Positions 1 to 5,753 of a DNA stretch of 8,797 nt are shown piece after piece. Source of the DNA: Actinomycetes bacterium (lineage in GTDB: Bacteria > Actinomycetota > Acidimicrobiia > Spongiisociales > UBA5794); assembly GCA_024640745.1 (NCBI GenBank), contig JAHEEL010000091.1, positions 1 through 8,797 of the forward strand, in the 5' to 3' direction. The translations under genes were made by a program, and so were the position numbers. Under the pieces are notes generated by a model that saw nothing but the letters and a program-made list of their open reading frames with translations, was not told where the DNA came from and made no database searches. The number at the start of each line of letters is the position of its first letter. Position 1 is the first letter of the stretch.

Positions 1-301
1 TCGGCGGCGGCAGGACGAAGCGCCGCTTGCCGTCGACGGATTCCATGTCGAGCAGGATCGCTCGCCCCGCCAGCGCTTCGAGCATCGCCGTGGCCGCGGC
101 CGGCGTCGTCTTCCAGACCCGGGCCGCCCGCTCGGCGGTGAAGGGCCGAATCGGGAGGAGCGCTACAAGCCCGGCTTCACGCTCGCTGAACAGCATCTTC
201 AGGATGGCGTAGAGGACGTCGGAGGGCGGCGCGCCCTGCGGGAAGCGATTCAAGCGGTCGACGAGCTGCTCGTATCCCGCTTTCACCGTCTGGTGCGCCA
301 T
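1..301 (-). CDS. 4Fe-4S ferredoxin-type protein, N-terminal part (partial at left edge)
   Basis: Minus-strand frame open from ATG at 301 to the window edge, giving 100 residues without a stop. It begins MAHQTVKAGYEQLVDRLNRF and continues with a helical, winged-helix-like stretch containing the segments ILKMLFSEREAGLVALLP and PFTAERAARVWK. From memory this matches the leader domain that precedes the 4Fe-4S dicluster region in a group of bacterial ferredoxin-like proteins; that leader is expected to read as a small helix-turn-helix fold, and the cysteine clusters would come later. No cysteines are visible here because the gene is cut after codon 100, so an iron-sulfur role is inferred from family resemblance only. 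The start is well supported: GGAAGG lies 6 nt before the ATG. It is transcribed divergently from the small gene at 414. Alternative: a stand-alone winged-helix protein. The reading frame is nearly certain; the family is likely. Confidence 0.72.
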   Translation of the reverse strand, partial: MAHQTVKAGYEQLVDRLNRFPQGAPPSDVLYAILKMLFSEREAGLVALLPIRPFTAERAARVWKTTPAAATAMLEALAGRAILLDMESVDGKRRFVLPPP

Positions 302-413
302 GCGGAGCCTTCCCGTTCGTTGGGACCAGTTTCCCCGATTCTCGGCCGATGGTCCACCCGCGATCTCCGCAGCACCCCGCCGAAGTTGCCCCGTTGCGGG
401 TAGATTCCCACCT
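302..413. promoter_or_regulatory. Divergent intergenic region
   Basis: This 112-nt gap separates the start of the leftward ferredoxin-like gene (301) from the rightward small gene (414), so both promoters should lie in or beside it. The leftward gene has a Shine-Dalgarno site, GGAAGG, at its end. On the plus strand TAGATT at 401-406 fits the TANNNT pattern of an actinobacterial -10 element. An inverted pair GGACCA (323-328) and TGGTCC (350-355), separated by 21 nt, could be an operator, but pairs this short are common in GC-rich DNA. No clear -35 elements were found. Confidence 0.4.
401..406 (+). promoter_or_regulatory. Candidate -10 element (TAGATT) for leaderless start at 414
   Basis: TAGATT ends 7 nt before the ATG at 414, the distance at which transcription normally begins after a -10 hexamer. 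The mRNA would then start on or next to the initiation codon. No convincing Shine-Dalgarno sequence lies 5-10 nt before this ATG, which agrees with leaderless translation, a common mode in actinobacteria. No good -35 hexamer is visible, so this is inference. Confidence 0.4.
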
Positions 414-662
414 ATGCCGACAGCGCGTGTCACCGTCACGGCCGTCTCCGACGAGGGCGATACGGTGATCGTGTGGGGTCGACCTACCGGGGCCCGTAGC
501 GACAGTCAACCGATTGGCTACGCCTTCCGAGCGGAGGGCGATCCAGGCACTGTGGCACTCGCGGAACAGGCGAGCCGGCTCGCCGCCGGCGCCGAAGCCG
601 TCATCGACTATGTGGCGGTCACCGGCGAGTGGTGCCGCGCCCGCGGGCTCGCCATCCCGTAG
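414..662 (+). CDS. Hypothetical protein, 82 aa
   Basis: Open frame from ATG 414 to TAG 662, starting MPTARVTVTAVSDEGDTV. I do not recognise the family. The first 35 residues alternate as beta strands (ARVTVTAV, DTVIVWGRP, PIGYAFRA); the second half is Ala-rich and probably helical (VALAEQASRLAAGAEAVIDY), ending in GEWCRARGLAIP with the only cysteine. There is no signal peptide or membrane segment, so it is probably cytosolic. Third codon positions are mostly G or C, as expected of a real gene here. The frame stays open upstream to about 300, but those residues are Arg/Pro/Ser-rich and non-protein-like, and a possible -10 box at 401-406 favours 414. It lies divergent from the ferredoxin-like gene. 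A function cannot be assigned, and a spurious frame is not excluded. Confidence 0.55.
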   Translation: MPTARVTVTAVSDEGDTVIVWGRPTGARSDSQPIGYAFRAEGDPGTVALAEQASRLAAGAEAVIDYVAVTGEWCRARGLAIP

Positions 663-751
663 GCCGATGAGGATTGGGCGTTGCGCGAGTCCGTTGCCGC
701 CGCCGCAGCCCACGGCTGCGTCCGCGCTCTGAGATCGAGCCGAAGTGCCCT

Positions 752-776
752 GTCTCGGTTCCGGGGGAACCGAAAC
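752..776 (+). terminator. Hairpin downstream of the 82-aa gene
   Basis: TCGGTTCC (755-762), loop GGG, GGAACCGA (766-773) form a perfect 8-bp stem. It extends by two more pairs after one mismatch (752-753 with 775-776). It begins about 90 nt after the stop at 662 and just before the saccharopine-type remnant. There is no T tract after it, so it could be a U-less terminator or an unrelated structure. Confidence 0.4.
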
Positions 777-965
777 GCTCTGGGTAGCGGCATGATCGTT
801 GAGTCGGCGTTGTGCCTGGCCGAGGACGCGGACCGGATCCAGGTCGGTGGCGGCTCCTGGACCCCCGCTTCGGCGATGGGAGTGCTGCTCCTGGAACGCC
901 TCACGGCGCACGCTGGGCTGACCTTCGAACTCGAACTACCGTCTGAGGCGACCAAAGCGGCGTAG
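777..965 (+). pseudogene. C-terminal remnant of a saccharopine dehydrogenase-family protein
   Basis: The plus-strand frame ending at TAG 965 encodes ALGSGMIVESALCLAEDADR, then GGGSWTPASAMGVLLLERL, then HAGLTFELE. From memory this closely resembles the last 50-60 residues of saccharopine dehydrogenase-like / trans-acting enoyl reductase proteins, whose C-terminus typically reads as an ESA-CLA helix, a G-V-TPA-AMG turn and a final helix plus GFTF strand. Those proteins are about 400 residues long with an N-terminal NAD(P)-binding Rossmann domain. No GxGxxG or other upstream part is present: 663-776 is Arg/Ser/Ala-rich and contains a strong hairpin. So this is best read as the eroded tail of a lost gene. 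ATG 792 could in principle start a 57-aa protein, but no good Shine-Dalgarno site precedes it. Catalytic activity is not expected. Confidence 0.55.
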
Positions 966-1049
966 ACCGCCGGCGGGCGATCTGCGTCGAAGGACGAAAT
1001 GGCGAGACTCGCGGGCACATCGGCGAGTCGAAGGGAGGAACAGGAAGGT

Positions 1050-1310
1050 ATGGACGACCAGAATCGGCGCGACGAGGCCATCCGGCGCATCAAGCAGAAA
1101 CGCGAGTTCCGGTTCCATGTTGTGGCCTACGTCGTGATCAATGCGTTCCTCGTGGCTCTTTGGGCCGTGTTGGGGGCCGGCTACTTCTGGCCCGGCTGGG
1201 TGATAGCGGGGTGGGGCATCGGACTCGTTCTCCACGGTTGGCAGATCTATCGCGGCGAGAAGCCGATCAGCGAGGAGGACATCCGGCGCGAGATGGGTGA
1301 CGCTGCCTGA
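1050..1310 (+). CDS. 2TM domain-containing membrane protein, 86 aa
   Basis: Small integral membrane protein starting MDDQNRRDEAIRRIKQKREF. It has a charged helical N-terminus (1-22), two hydrophobic helices (about 23-42, HVVAYVVINAFLVALWAVLG; and about 48-65, WPGWVIAGWGIGLVLHGW) and an acidic C-terminal tail, PISEEDIRREMGDAA. This is the classic pattern of the 2TM domain (Pfam 2TM family): a basic RRIKQKREF lead, a GYFWPGW turn between the helices, and an EEDIRREM end. The domain occurs alone or fused to regulators in many bacteria; its molecular role is not established. The start at 1050 is chosen over the in-frame ATG at 999 because GGAGGA (1034-1039) lies 10 nt before it and the family begins near here. 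It is convergent with the methyltransferase gene. Confidence 0.85.
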   Translation: MDDQNRRDEAIRRIKQKREFRFHVVAYVVINAFLVALWAVLGAGYFWPGWVIAGWGIGLVLHGWQIYRGEKPISEEDIRREMGDAA

Positions 1311-1413
1311 CGCTGGGTCACGACTGAGCGACCTGCTGCGCTCGGACATCGCTTCGTGCGTGTTGGGCGGCGAACGCGATGAGGCGAAGGATCGGTCCGC
1401 AGCGGATGGGACT

Positions 1414-1432
1414 GCTCGCGGTCCGTGCGAGC
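1414..1432. terminator. Hairpin between convergent genes
   Basis: GCTCGC (1414-1419) and GCGAGC (1427-1432) form a perfect 6-bp stem around a 7-nt loop. It lies in the 132-nt gap between the ends of the rightward 2TM gene and the leftward methyltransferase gene, only 11 nt from the methyltransferase frame. There is no T tract on either side, so a two-way, U-less terminator is a position-based inference. Confidence 0.35.
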
Positions 1433-1442
1433 CCGGCGGTCC

Positions 1443-2249
1443 CTACTTCGGGATCTGCTTCCAGCATCGTTGGATCACCAGCCGCCCGTCACGATACGTG
1501 TCCTGTCGATAGCCGTGTGACATCAGTGACCCGAGGAGGGGGTTGTCGGTTTGGGCGGCGCTGGGCGCTCCGCACAGGTGCAACGCGAAGCCATCCGACT
1601 TCACCACGCGATCGATCTCGGACAGCTCTGCCCCCAGGTCCCAACCGATCGCCTGGCAGGTCACGAGGACGTCGGCGCTCGCAGTCGGGAGAGGGATTGC
1701 GCGGAGGAATCCGTCCAGAACGAAGAGGTTCTCGATCCCGAGTCGATTCGCCTTGTCCCGCATGTATCGGCGGAGCGTCGCCACCGGCTCGACCGCATAG
1801 ACGTGGCTGGCGAGCGAAGACGCCGAAAACGCCACGCGGCCGGTTCCTGCCCCCGCATCGATCAGCGTCTTCCCTTCCAGATCAACGACCTCGGTGACCG
1901 CGGCAAGATCCCAATCAACGACCGTTCGGCGCTCGTAGAGCTCCGGTGCCCGCTGGTAGACGATCCAGTCGGCAAGCTCCCACACCAGTGCCGATTCGCA
2001 AGCCGCTAGGCCGCCCTCCTCGGCGGGGCCGTGGTCCGCCGTCAGCTCGGCAAGGAACTCTTCGATACGGGGACACCGAGCAACCAGGAAGGCGCGCAGA
2101 TCGGGGTAAGCGTGCAGCACCGCAGCGAGCTCGGGCCCGGGGGCACGGCCTGGCAGCTCGGCGATCTGGTGCTCCTCGAGGAGGTACAAGTCGCCCACAT
2201 CCGGAGCCAAGTCGGGGTAGAGCTCCTGGAGAAGATTGGCGTACGTCAC
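1443..2249 (-). CDS. Class I SAM-dependent methyltransferase, 268 aa
   Basis: Soluble methyltransferase with a seven-strand Rossmann core. A helical N-terminal region (1-110) precedes motif I, TLIDAGAGTGR (about 128-138), the glycine-rich S-adenosylmethionine loop. The end of beta-2, VYAVEP, supplies the acidic residue that binds the ribose hydroxyls (Glu about 154). Then come LFVLDGFLRAIPLPTASADV (motif II/III area), LVTCQAIGWDL and EIDRVVKSDGFALHLCG (post-III strand), as in the Methyltransf_11/25 type. The substrate is not evident; the N-terminal helical region may bind it. The GTG start at 2249 is chosen because a perfect AGGAGG lies 5 nt upstream. The frame stays open 36 more codons to an ATG at 2357, but that stretch is unlike the core and would bury the Shine-Dalgarno site inside the gene. 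The closest upstream gene on the same strand is a lipoprotein, 293 nt away, so an operon is uncertain. Confidence 0.85.
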   Translation of the reverse strand: MTYANLLQELYPDLAPDVGDLYLLEEHQIAELPGRAPGPELAAVLHAYPDLRAFLVARCPRIEEFLAELTADHGPAEEGGLAACESALVWELADWIVYQRAPELYERRTVVDWDLAAVTEVVDLEGKTLIDAGAGTGRVAFSASSLASHVYAVEPVATLRRYMRDKANRLGIENLFVLDGFLRAIPLPTASADVLVTCQAIGWDLGAELSEIDRVVKSDGFALHLCGAPSAAQTDNPLLGSLMSHGYRQDTYRDGRLVIQRCWKQIPK

Positions 2250-2254
2250 GGTCA

Positions 2255-2260
2255 CCTCCT
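2255..2260 (-). promoter_or_regulatory. Shine-Dalgarno site AGGAGG deciding the methyltransferase start
   Basis: AGGAGG read on the minus strand sits 5 nt before GTG 2249. It is the strongest ribosome-binding match in this part of the window and argues for GTG initiation over the upstream in-frame ATG at 2357. Confidence 0.75.
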
Positions 2261-2542
2261 GGGCCTGTCGGCACGATCTCACGAGTCGCAGACTGCCCGG
2301 AGAATCGACGGGGGGAACGGTGACGTCCGCACCGGCCACCAGCGCAGCGGTTCGCATCGTTGTAGATCTTGCACTCAGTGTCGCACGATCGACTGTTGCC
2401 GCCCAGGTGCGAGCGCAACCGACGGCCCGTTTTCAGCAGTGCGAACGGTGACCATCCGCAGAGATAGCGGTCTTGGGCCCGACGCGGAAGGCGCCCGGAA
2501 CGACCCCCGGCAGTTCGAGAGGCGCCAGCCCCTCGGTTGTCA
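2261..2542. other. Intergenic region upstream of the methyltransferase gene
   Basis: This stretch lies between the end of the lipoprotein gene and the ribosome-binding site of the methyltransferase. Open frames crossing it are Arg/Ser-rich and look like chance frames. On the minus strand TACAAC (2364-2359) is a weak -10-like hexamer, with no good -35 partner. No convincing terminator, RNA gene or repeat was seen. Confidence 0.35.
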
Positions 2543-3199
2543 TCACCCCGGCGGGTCCGCCTGCGGGCGGTAGGCGTCCTGTGGATTGGCGGGGAGCTGG
2601 TCGCAGCCGAGCGCGTAGTCGACGGTCTCCTTCAATTCGCCTGGTATCCAGGGGGTGTCGGCGAAAACTCCTCGCTCGGCAGTGGCATCCAGTGTCGCTT
2701 GGAAGTTGGCGCACGTTTCGTTGTCGGCGGCGAGCGCGTCGCGATATGCGGCCATCTCGGGACTCTCGGAGAGCTCGTCCCAAGTCGCAGCGGTCGCGGC
2801 TCTGTCGGCGAGCTCAGCGATGGGGAGCTCCCGAAAGTAGAGCTCGTGGAGTTCCGCGATCTGGTCCGGAGGGTCGATGGTCGCGGCGGTCTCGCGTGCC
2901 TCGGCCTGTACCTCCGCGACCTGCTCGAGGGCGACGTGCAGATCCTGCGGGGTGAAGTCGTCGAGCTCGGCCCCTTGGTCGGCCAATCCAAGATGTGAAC
3001 CCTGACCGACGATGAGCACGGCCCCTTCCGGGCTTGCGACGATCGCTTCGTAGCGCTCGATGCCGCGGTCGAAGATGGCATTGATCTCGTCGACGTACTC
3101 GGTCAACGACATCTCGCCGCCGCCGCAGCCTGCGACGGCGAGAACGATCAAGAGACCGATCACAGTCCGACGCACACGCACTCTTCCATCGGGCACCAT
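2543..3199 (-). CDS. Exported lipoprotein, 218 aa
   Basis: Secreted protein anchored by lipid. The N-terminus is a lipoprotein signal peptide: basic n-region (GRVRVRR), hydrophobic core (TVIGLLIVLAV) and lipobox VAGC with the modified cysteine at residue 25, followed by GGGE. The mature part is acidic and almost all helical (EYVDEINAIFDRGIERYEAI, DLHVALEQVAEVQAEARETA, IDPPDQIAELHELYFRELP). It ends with ETCANFQATLDATAERG, the phrase FADTPWIPGELKETVD and LGCDQLP. Cys163 and Cys199 could pair outside the cell. I recall similar actinobacterial lipoproteins of unknown function sharing the PPDQIAELH and DTPWIPGELK phrases, but no formal domain name. ATG 3199 places the signal peptide correctly, with GGGAG 4 nt and GGAAGG 10 nt upstream. 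An in-frame ATG at 3271 also has a GGAGG before it and would add 24 residues ahead of the signal. Confidence 0.8.
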   Translation of the reverse strand: MVPDGRVRVRRTVIGLLIVLAVAGCGGGEMSLTEYVDEINAIFDRGIERYEAIVASPEGAVLIVGQGSHLGLADQGAELDDFTPQDLHVALEQVAEVQAEARETAATIDPPDQIAELHELYFRELPIAELADRAATAATWDELSESPEMAAYRDALAADNETCANFQATLDATAERGVFADTPWIPGELKETVDYALGCDQLPANPQDAYRPQADPPG

Positions 3200-3344
3200 C
3201 GTACTCCCGCCTTCCGGCCCGGCTGGGTGTGGCTCCAAGGGAACGACCCATCCGCTCTTCTTGCGGCTCATGGTGGCAGGTGCCTCCGTCCCGGCGAGCT
3301 CTTGGGAAGGCGGAGTTGATCGATGCCTCGATGGGACCACGGGT

Positions 3345-4181
3345 TCAGCTGCCGGGCGGCTGGATCGTCAGCGATGTGGCCGTCTGGTTGAGACGGGGGT
3401 CATAGGCCCATGTGGCAGCATCCACGCCGGTTATCGCCACGGTGATCGCGTCGCCCGTGAACGATCCAATCGTTGCCGTCGCTTTGCCGCTCCCGCCGGT
3501 GTTGAGAATCGTGGACCCCGCATCGGAGCCGCTCCAGGCCAGCCGGACCTGACCTCGATATGATCCTGCGACGGTTCCGCCGAGGGCAACGTCCACTTCG
3601 ATCTGCCAATTGTCGTCGTCGCCGTTCGCGCGCGCATCGAAGCGTTGGACGAACAACGCCGGGCGGTCGGACGCGGCCGGCGACGTCGTTGTCGTCGTCG
3701 GCACCGTGGTGGTCGTGGTGGCCGGGCGGGTGGTGCTCGTCGTCGTCGGCAAGGTCGTCGTCGTGGTGCTCGCCGCGGGCGGAAGCGTCGTGCTGCCGGC
3801 GGCGGTGGTCGTAGTGGATTCGACTACTCCACTCGTCGTGCCGGTCGCGCTGGCGACCTCCCTCGACGATGGGGTGGGCGCTGCCGTGGTGCTCGCCGAG
3901 GCGGTGGCAGTCGTCTCAGCCTCTGAGGTTGAGCTCGGCGGTGTTGTTGGTGCCAAGTCACGTGCGTTGATCGGTTCCAACGGCTCGAGCGCTTCCCCGG
4001 TGTTGGAGAAGGAACCGGGGATTGATGCAGTCTCCGGCCCGAGGGCTGCCTCGCCTGGTGGATCACTGTTCGAGCCGGTGTTCGAGCCGGATGCCCAGGT
4101 TGTAGCAAATACCACGCCGGCGATCGCGAGCAGGCCGATCGTGCCCCACATCGCAAACCTGTTGACGCTCTCAGGATCCAT
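3345..4181 (-). CDS. Membrane-anchored Thr-rich stalk protein with C-terminal beta-sandwich-like domain, 278 aa
   Basis: Predicted to sit in the cytoplasmic membrane with its bulk outside. Residues 10-30 (AMWGTIGLLAIAGVVFATTWA) form a single membrane helix after a short N-terminus. Residues 31-78 are Ser/Gly/Pro/Glu-rich. Residues 79-170 are a low-complexity Thr/Ser/Ala/Pro stalk with runs of up to five Thr, probably extended and possibly glycosylated. Residues 173-278 form a compact module of alternating strands (FVQRFDARA, NWQIEVDVAL, GQVRLAWSGSDAGSTILNTG, KATATIGSF, DAITVAITGV) ending TATSLTIQPP. Its strand pattern resembles Ig/fibronectin-like adhesive modules, but I cannot name a family. 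No catalytic motif or cysteine is visible. A 12-bp tandem duplication lies just after the membrane helix. ATG 4181 is the natural start, though its Shine-Dalgarno match is weak. The neighbouring large LamG protein has the same anchor-stalk-domain plan, which suggests a surface role. Confidence 0.75.
   Translation of the reverse strand: MDPESVNRFAMWGTIGLLAIAGVVFATTWASGSNTGSNSDPPGEAALGPETASIPGSFSNTGEALEPLEPINARDLAPTTPPSSTSEAETTATASASTTAAPTPSSREVASATGTTSGVVESTTTTAAGSTTLPPAASTTTTTLPTTTSTTRPATTTTTVPTTTTTSPAASDRPALFVQRFDARANGDDDNWQIEVDVALGGTVAGSYRGQVRLAWSGSDAGSTILNTGGSGKATATIGSFTGDAITVAITGVDAATWAYDPRLNQTATSLTIQPPGS
3660..3850. repeat. Low-complexity tract encoding the Thr-rich stalk
   Basis: On the plus strand this tract is dominated by gtcgtcgt, gtggtggt and gtggtcgtgg triplet runs; on the coding (minus) strand these are mostly ACG/ACC/ACA/ACT threonine codons. 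Mixed codon use shows selection for threonine rather than a pure microsatellite, although slippage is likely to change its length between strains. Confidence 0.7.
4068..4091. repeat. 12-bp tandem duplication
   Basis: gttcgagccggt (4068-4079) is followed directly by gttcgagccgga (4080-4091), differing only in the last base. On the coding strand this gives SGSN-TGSN just outside the membrane helix of the stalk protein. It is an in-frame duplication that lengthens the linker by four residues. Confidence 0.75.
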
Positions 4182-4391
4182 GGATCATCCAGTCTCGACA
4201 GTGGTGCAAACCGAGGCCCACATCTTCCCACCGAGTGAACCGACGATCCAGTGCCGGTTCGGGCCAACGCAATCGCCGGCGGATCGGCCTCCCGTTTCTC
4301 GCGGTCAAGCCGGAAGGCTGCCGGCACAAGTCGAGATGACCCCAATGCAATGGGCCTGGTCGAGACTGTTCGATCGGGAGTGCCTGCGGGG
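4182..4391. other. Intergenic region between 4TM gene and stalk-protein gene
   Basis: This gap of 210 nt should hold the end of the hydrolase/4TM unit and the start signals of the stalk gene. A weak hairpin, GCCGG (4309-4313) with CCGGC (4321-4325), could help end transcription. CCCAATGCAATGGG (4341-4354) is palindromic at 12 of 14 positions. No TA-containing -10 element was found in the 79 nt before ATG 4181. Open frames here look like chance. Confidence 0.35.
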
Positions 4392-4841
4392 CTAACCGGT
4401 GGTCGAGGTCGGCGTTGTTGGGGCGTGTCCGAGCATCTCGTCGGTCGGCCAGTCCCACACGAGGATGCCGCCGACGATGATGACGTTGATGGCGAGGGCG
4501 CCGATCTTGTTTGGGAACAGCGCCGGGAATGCGTTCCAGAAGAGGATCAGCGTCACCGTCGACACGAGGGCGCCGGCGACCGAGAGCGGCCTCCACCAGT
4601 CATATGGGACGCCCCAGTCGAGTACTGCCAGGCCCGCGAGAATGAACATGACCGTGCACGTGGCCCACAGCACCCCGCTGAGACCCCTCGATGCCGTCCC
4701 GCCGATCGAGTTGGTCAGCAGCCAGGACTGCGCGTTCCATCCGGGCGCCGGGTCGTCTTTGAACACCGGAATGAGCCCCAGGACGTGCCCGATACCGTGC
4801 ATGATCAGCACCAGGCCGACGAGCCATGCCCATCCGGTCAT
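4392..4841 (-). CDS. Four-helix integral membrane protein, 149 aa
   Basis: Hydrophobic protein with four predicted membrane helices at about 3-24 (GWAWLVGLVLIMHGIGHVLG), 51-74, 83-103 and 113-130, joined by short loops, and a Thr/Pro-rich tail ending PTTPTSTTG. Conserved-looking features are HGIGHVLG in helix 1 (two histidines two turns apart), PGWNAQSWLL in the first loop, and WNAFPALFPNKIGALAIN before helix 4. I recognise it as a small conserved bacterial membrane protein type but cannot give a function. Its ATG (4841-4839) overlaps the stop of the upstream hydrolase as ATGA, so the two are almost certainly translated from one mRNA. That suggests a shared pathway, for example lipid or hydrophobic-substrate handling, which is inference only. 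Confidence 0.8.
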   Translation of the reverse strand: MTGWAWLVGLVLIMHGIGHVLGLIPVFKDDPAPGWNAQSWLLTNSIGGTASRGLSGVLWATCTVMFILAGLAVLDWGVPYDWWRPLSVAGALVSTVTLILFWNAFPALFPNKIGALAINVIIVGGILVWDWPTDEMLGHAPTTPTSTTG

Positions 4842-5737
4842 GTGCCCTCCTCCCTCGCCAGGAACTCGATCATCAAGGGGTTCACGAGATCGGCGCGTTC
4901 GACGTTGACCAAGTGTGCGCTTTCGACGACTTCGATCTGGATGTCGGGGAAGACGCCGGCGGAACGGGCCGCCCGTTCGGGGTTGCCGACGAGATTGTCG
5001 TGATCACCCAGCACCAAGAGGACTGGCATGGGCAGTGCCGCCATCTCCTCGGTGTGTAGCGGCTTGGGTCGACCCACACGCGGTGGAGTTGCGACGGCAC
5101 GCAGGACCTCGGCGAACCACTTACCGTACGGGTCGATCACGGTCGAGGCAGATCCGATGGCCCACATGCGCGTCTTCGCCACGCGGGCGTCGGTCGGGAA
5201 CATGCTCACCATCATCATGCGCGTCACCGCCGAGAGCCCAAGCGGTGTGATCCCCATCGGTCCGAGGAGCACCAATTTGGAGACGCGTGCAGGGTTCGCT
5301 TGGGCGTAGCGCATCGCTGTGTGACCTCCGGCGGACGCACCGATCACCGCACCGCGCTCGATCCCGAGCCGGTCGGCGATGTCGACGTAGAGCCTCCCGA
5401 TCTCGACCGGTGTCTTCGGATACTCGCCGAGGTCGGCAAGCACGCTCCGTCCGGCCTCGCCGATGTAGTCCACCGCGTAGATCCGGTATCCCGCCGCGAC
5501 GAGCGGACCCACATTCGGCGCCCACGACACCGACGCCATCGACGCGGCGTGCAGCAGGAGCGCTGGGACGCCGCCTTCCGGACCCGCGACGTTGACATGG
5601 ACGGTCCCGTACCGCGACTTCAGATCGAGAGTCGTGTGTTCCACCGGCCAGGCATCGAGGATCTCGTCGTACCGCTCGAGCAAGCCAGCCGCGGCGGCTG
5701 GGGACCGATAGATCGACGCACCGTCCTCATGTCCCAT
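4838..5737 (-). CDS. Alpha/beta-fold hydrolase, 299 aa
   Basis: Cytosolic serine hydrolase of the alpha/beta-hydrolase fold (AB_hydrolase_1/6 type). It has the oxyanion-hole region ALLLHAASMAS (60-69), strand YRIYAVDYIGEAGRS (84-98), the nucleophile elbow GASAGG with Ser135, the acid strand VLLVLGDHDNLVG with Asp245, and the general base in ESAHLVNVE with His275, all in the expected order and spacing. A lid/cap segment with MMMVSMFPTDARVAKTRMW lies between the elbow and the acid. The substrate is unknown; relatives include esterases and C-C bond hydrolases. ATG 5737 is chosen because GGGAGGG (5751-5745) lies 7 nt upstream; an in-frame start at 5761 would cover that site. Its stop overlaps the start of the 4TM gene by ATGA. 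A perfect dyad lies immediately upstream of the ribosome-binding site. Confidence 0.9.
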   Translation of the reverse strand: MGHEDGASIYRSPAAAAGLLERYDEILDAWPVEHTTLDLKSRYGTVHVNVAGPEGGVPALLLHAASMASVSWAPNVGPLVAAGYRIYAVDYIGEAGRSVLADLGEYPKTPVEIGRLYVDIADRLGIERGAVIGASAGGHTAMRYAQANPARVSKLVLLGPMGITPLGLSAVTRMMMVSMFPTDARVAKTRMWAIGSASTVIDPYGKWFAEVLRAVATPPRVGRPKPLHTEEMAALPMPVLLVLGDHDNLVGNPERAARSAGVFPDIQIEVVESAHLVNVERADLVNPLMIEFLAREEGT

Positions 5738-5744
5738 TTGGCGA

Positions 5745-5751
5745 CCCTCCC
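5745..5751 (-). promoter_or_regulatory. Shine-Dalgarno site GGGAGGG of the hydrolase gene
   Basis: GGGAGGG on the minus strand ends 7 nt before ATG 5737, ideal spacing. It sets the hydrolase start eight codons inside the longest open frame. Confidence 0.75.
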
Positions 5752-5753
5752 AG

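Noticed and set aside
302..413. GGACCA-N21-TGGTCC as an operator
   Set aside because: Six-base arms 21 nt apart arise often by chance in GC-rich DNA; noted only within the intergenic entry.
177..911. Minus-strand open frame of 244 codons
   Set aside because: It overlaps the ferredoxin-like start, the 82-aa gene and the saccharopine-type remnant in other frames, and its translation is Arg/Gly/Ala-rich without a recognisable fold.
2031..2573. Plus-strand open frame of 180 codons opposite the methyltransferase
   Set aside because: It is a shadow of the methyltransferase on the other strand; its second half is Arg/Ser-rich and has no family.
3660..3850. Triplet runs resembling a CRISPR or satellite array
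   Set aside because: The units are irregular, have no constant repeat and spacer lengths, and encode a continuous Thr-rich stalk.
3610..4395. Plus-strand open frame of 261 codons with long Val runs
   Set aside because: The Val-rich part is the complement of Thr codons in the stalk of the minus-strand protein, and no ribosome-binding site or family was seen.
4251..5003. Plus-strand open frame of 250 codons
   Set aside because: Antisense to the coupled hydrolase and 4TM genes; charged low-complexity translation without motifs.
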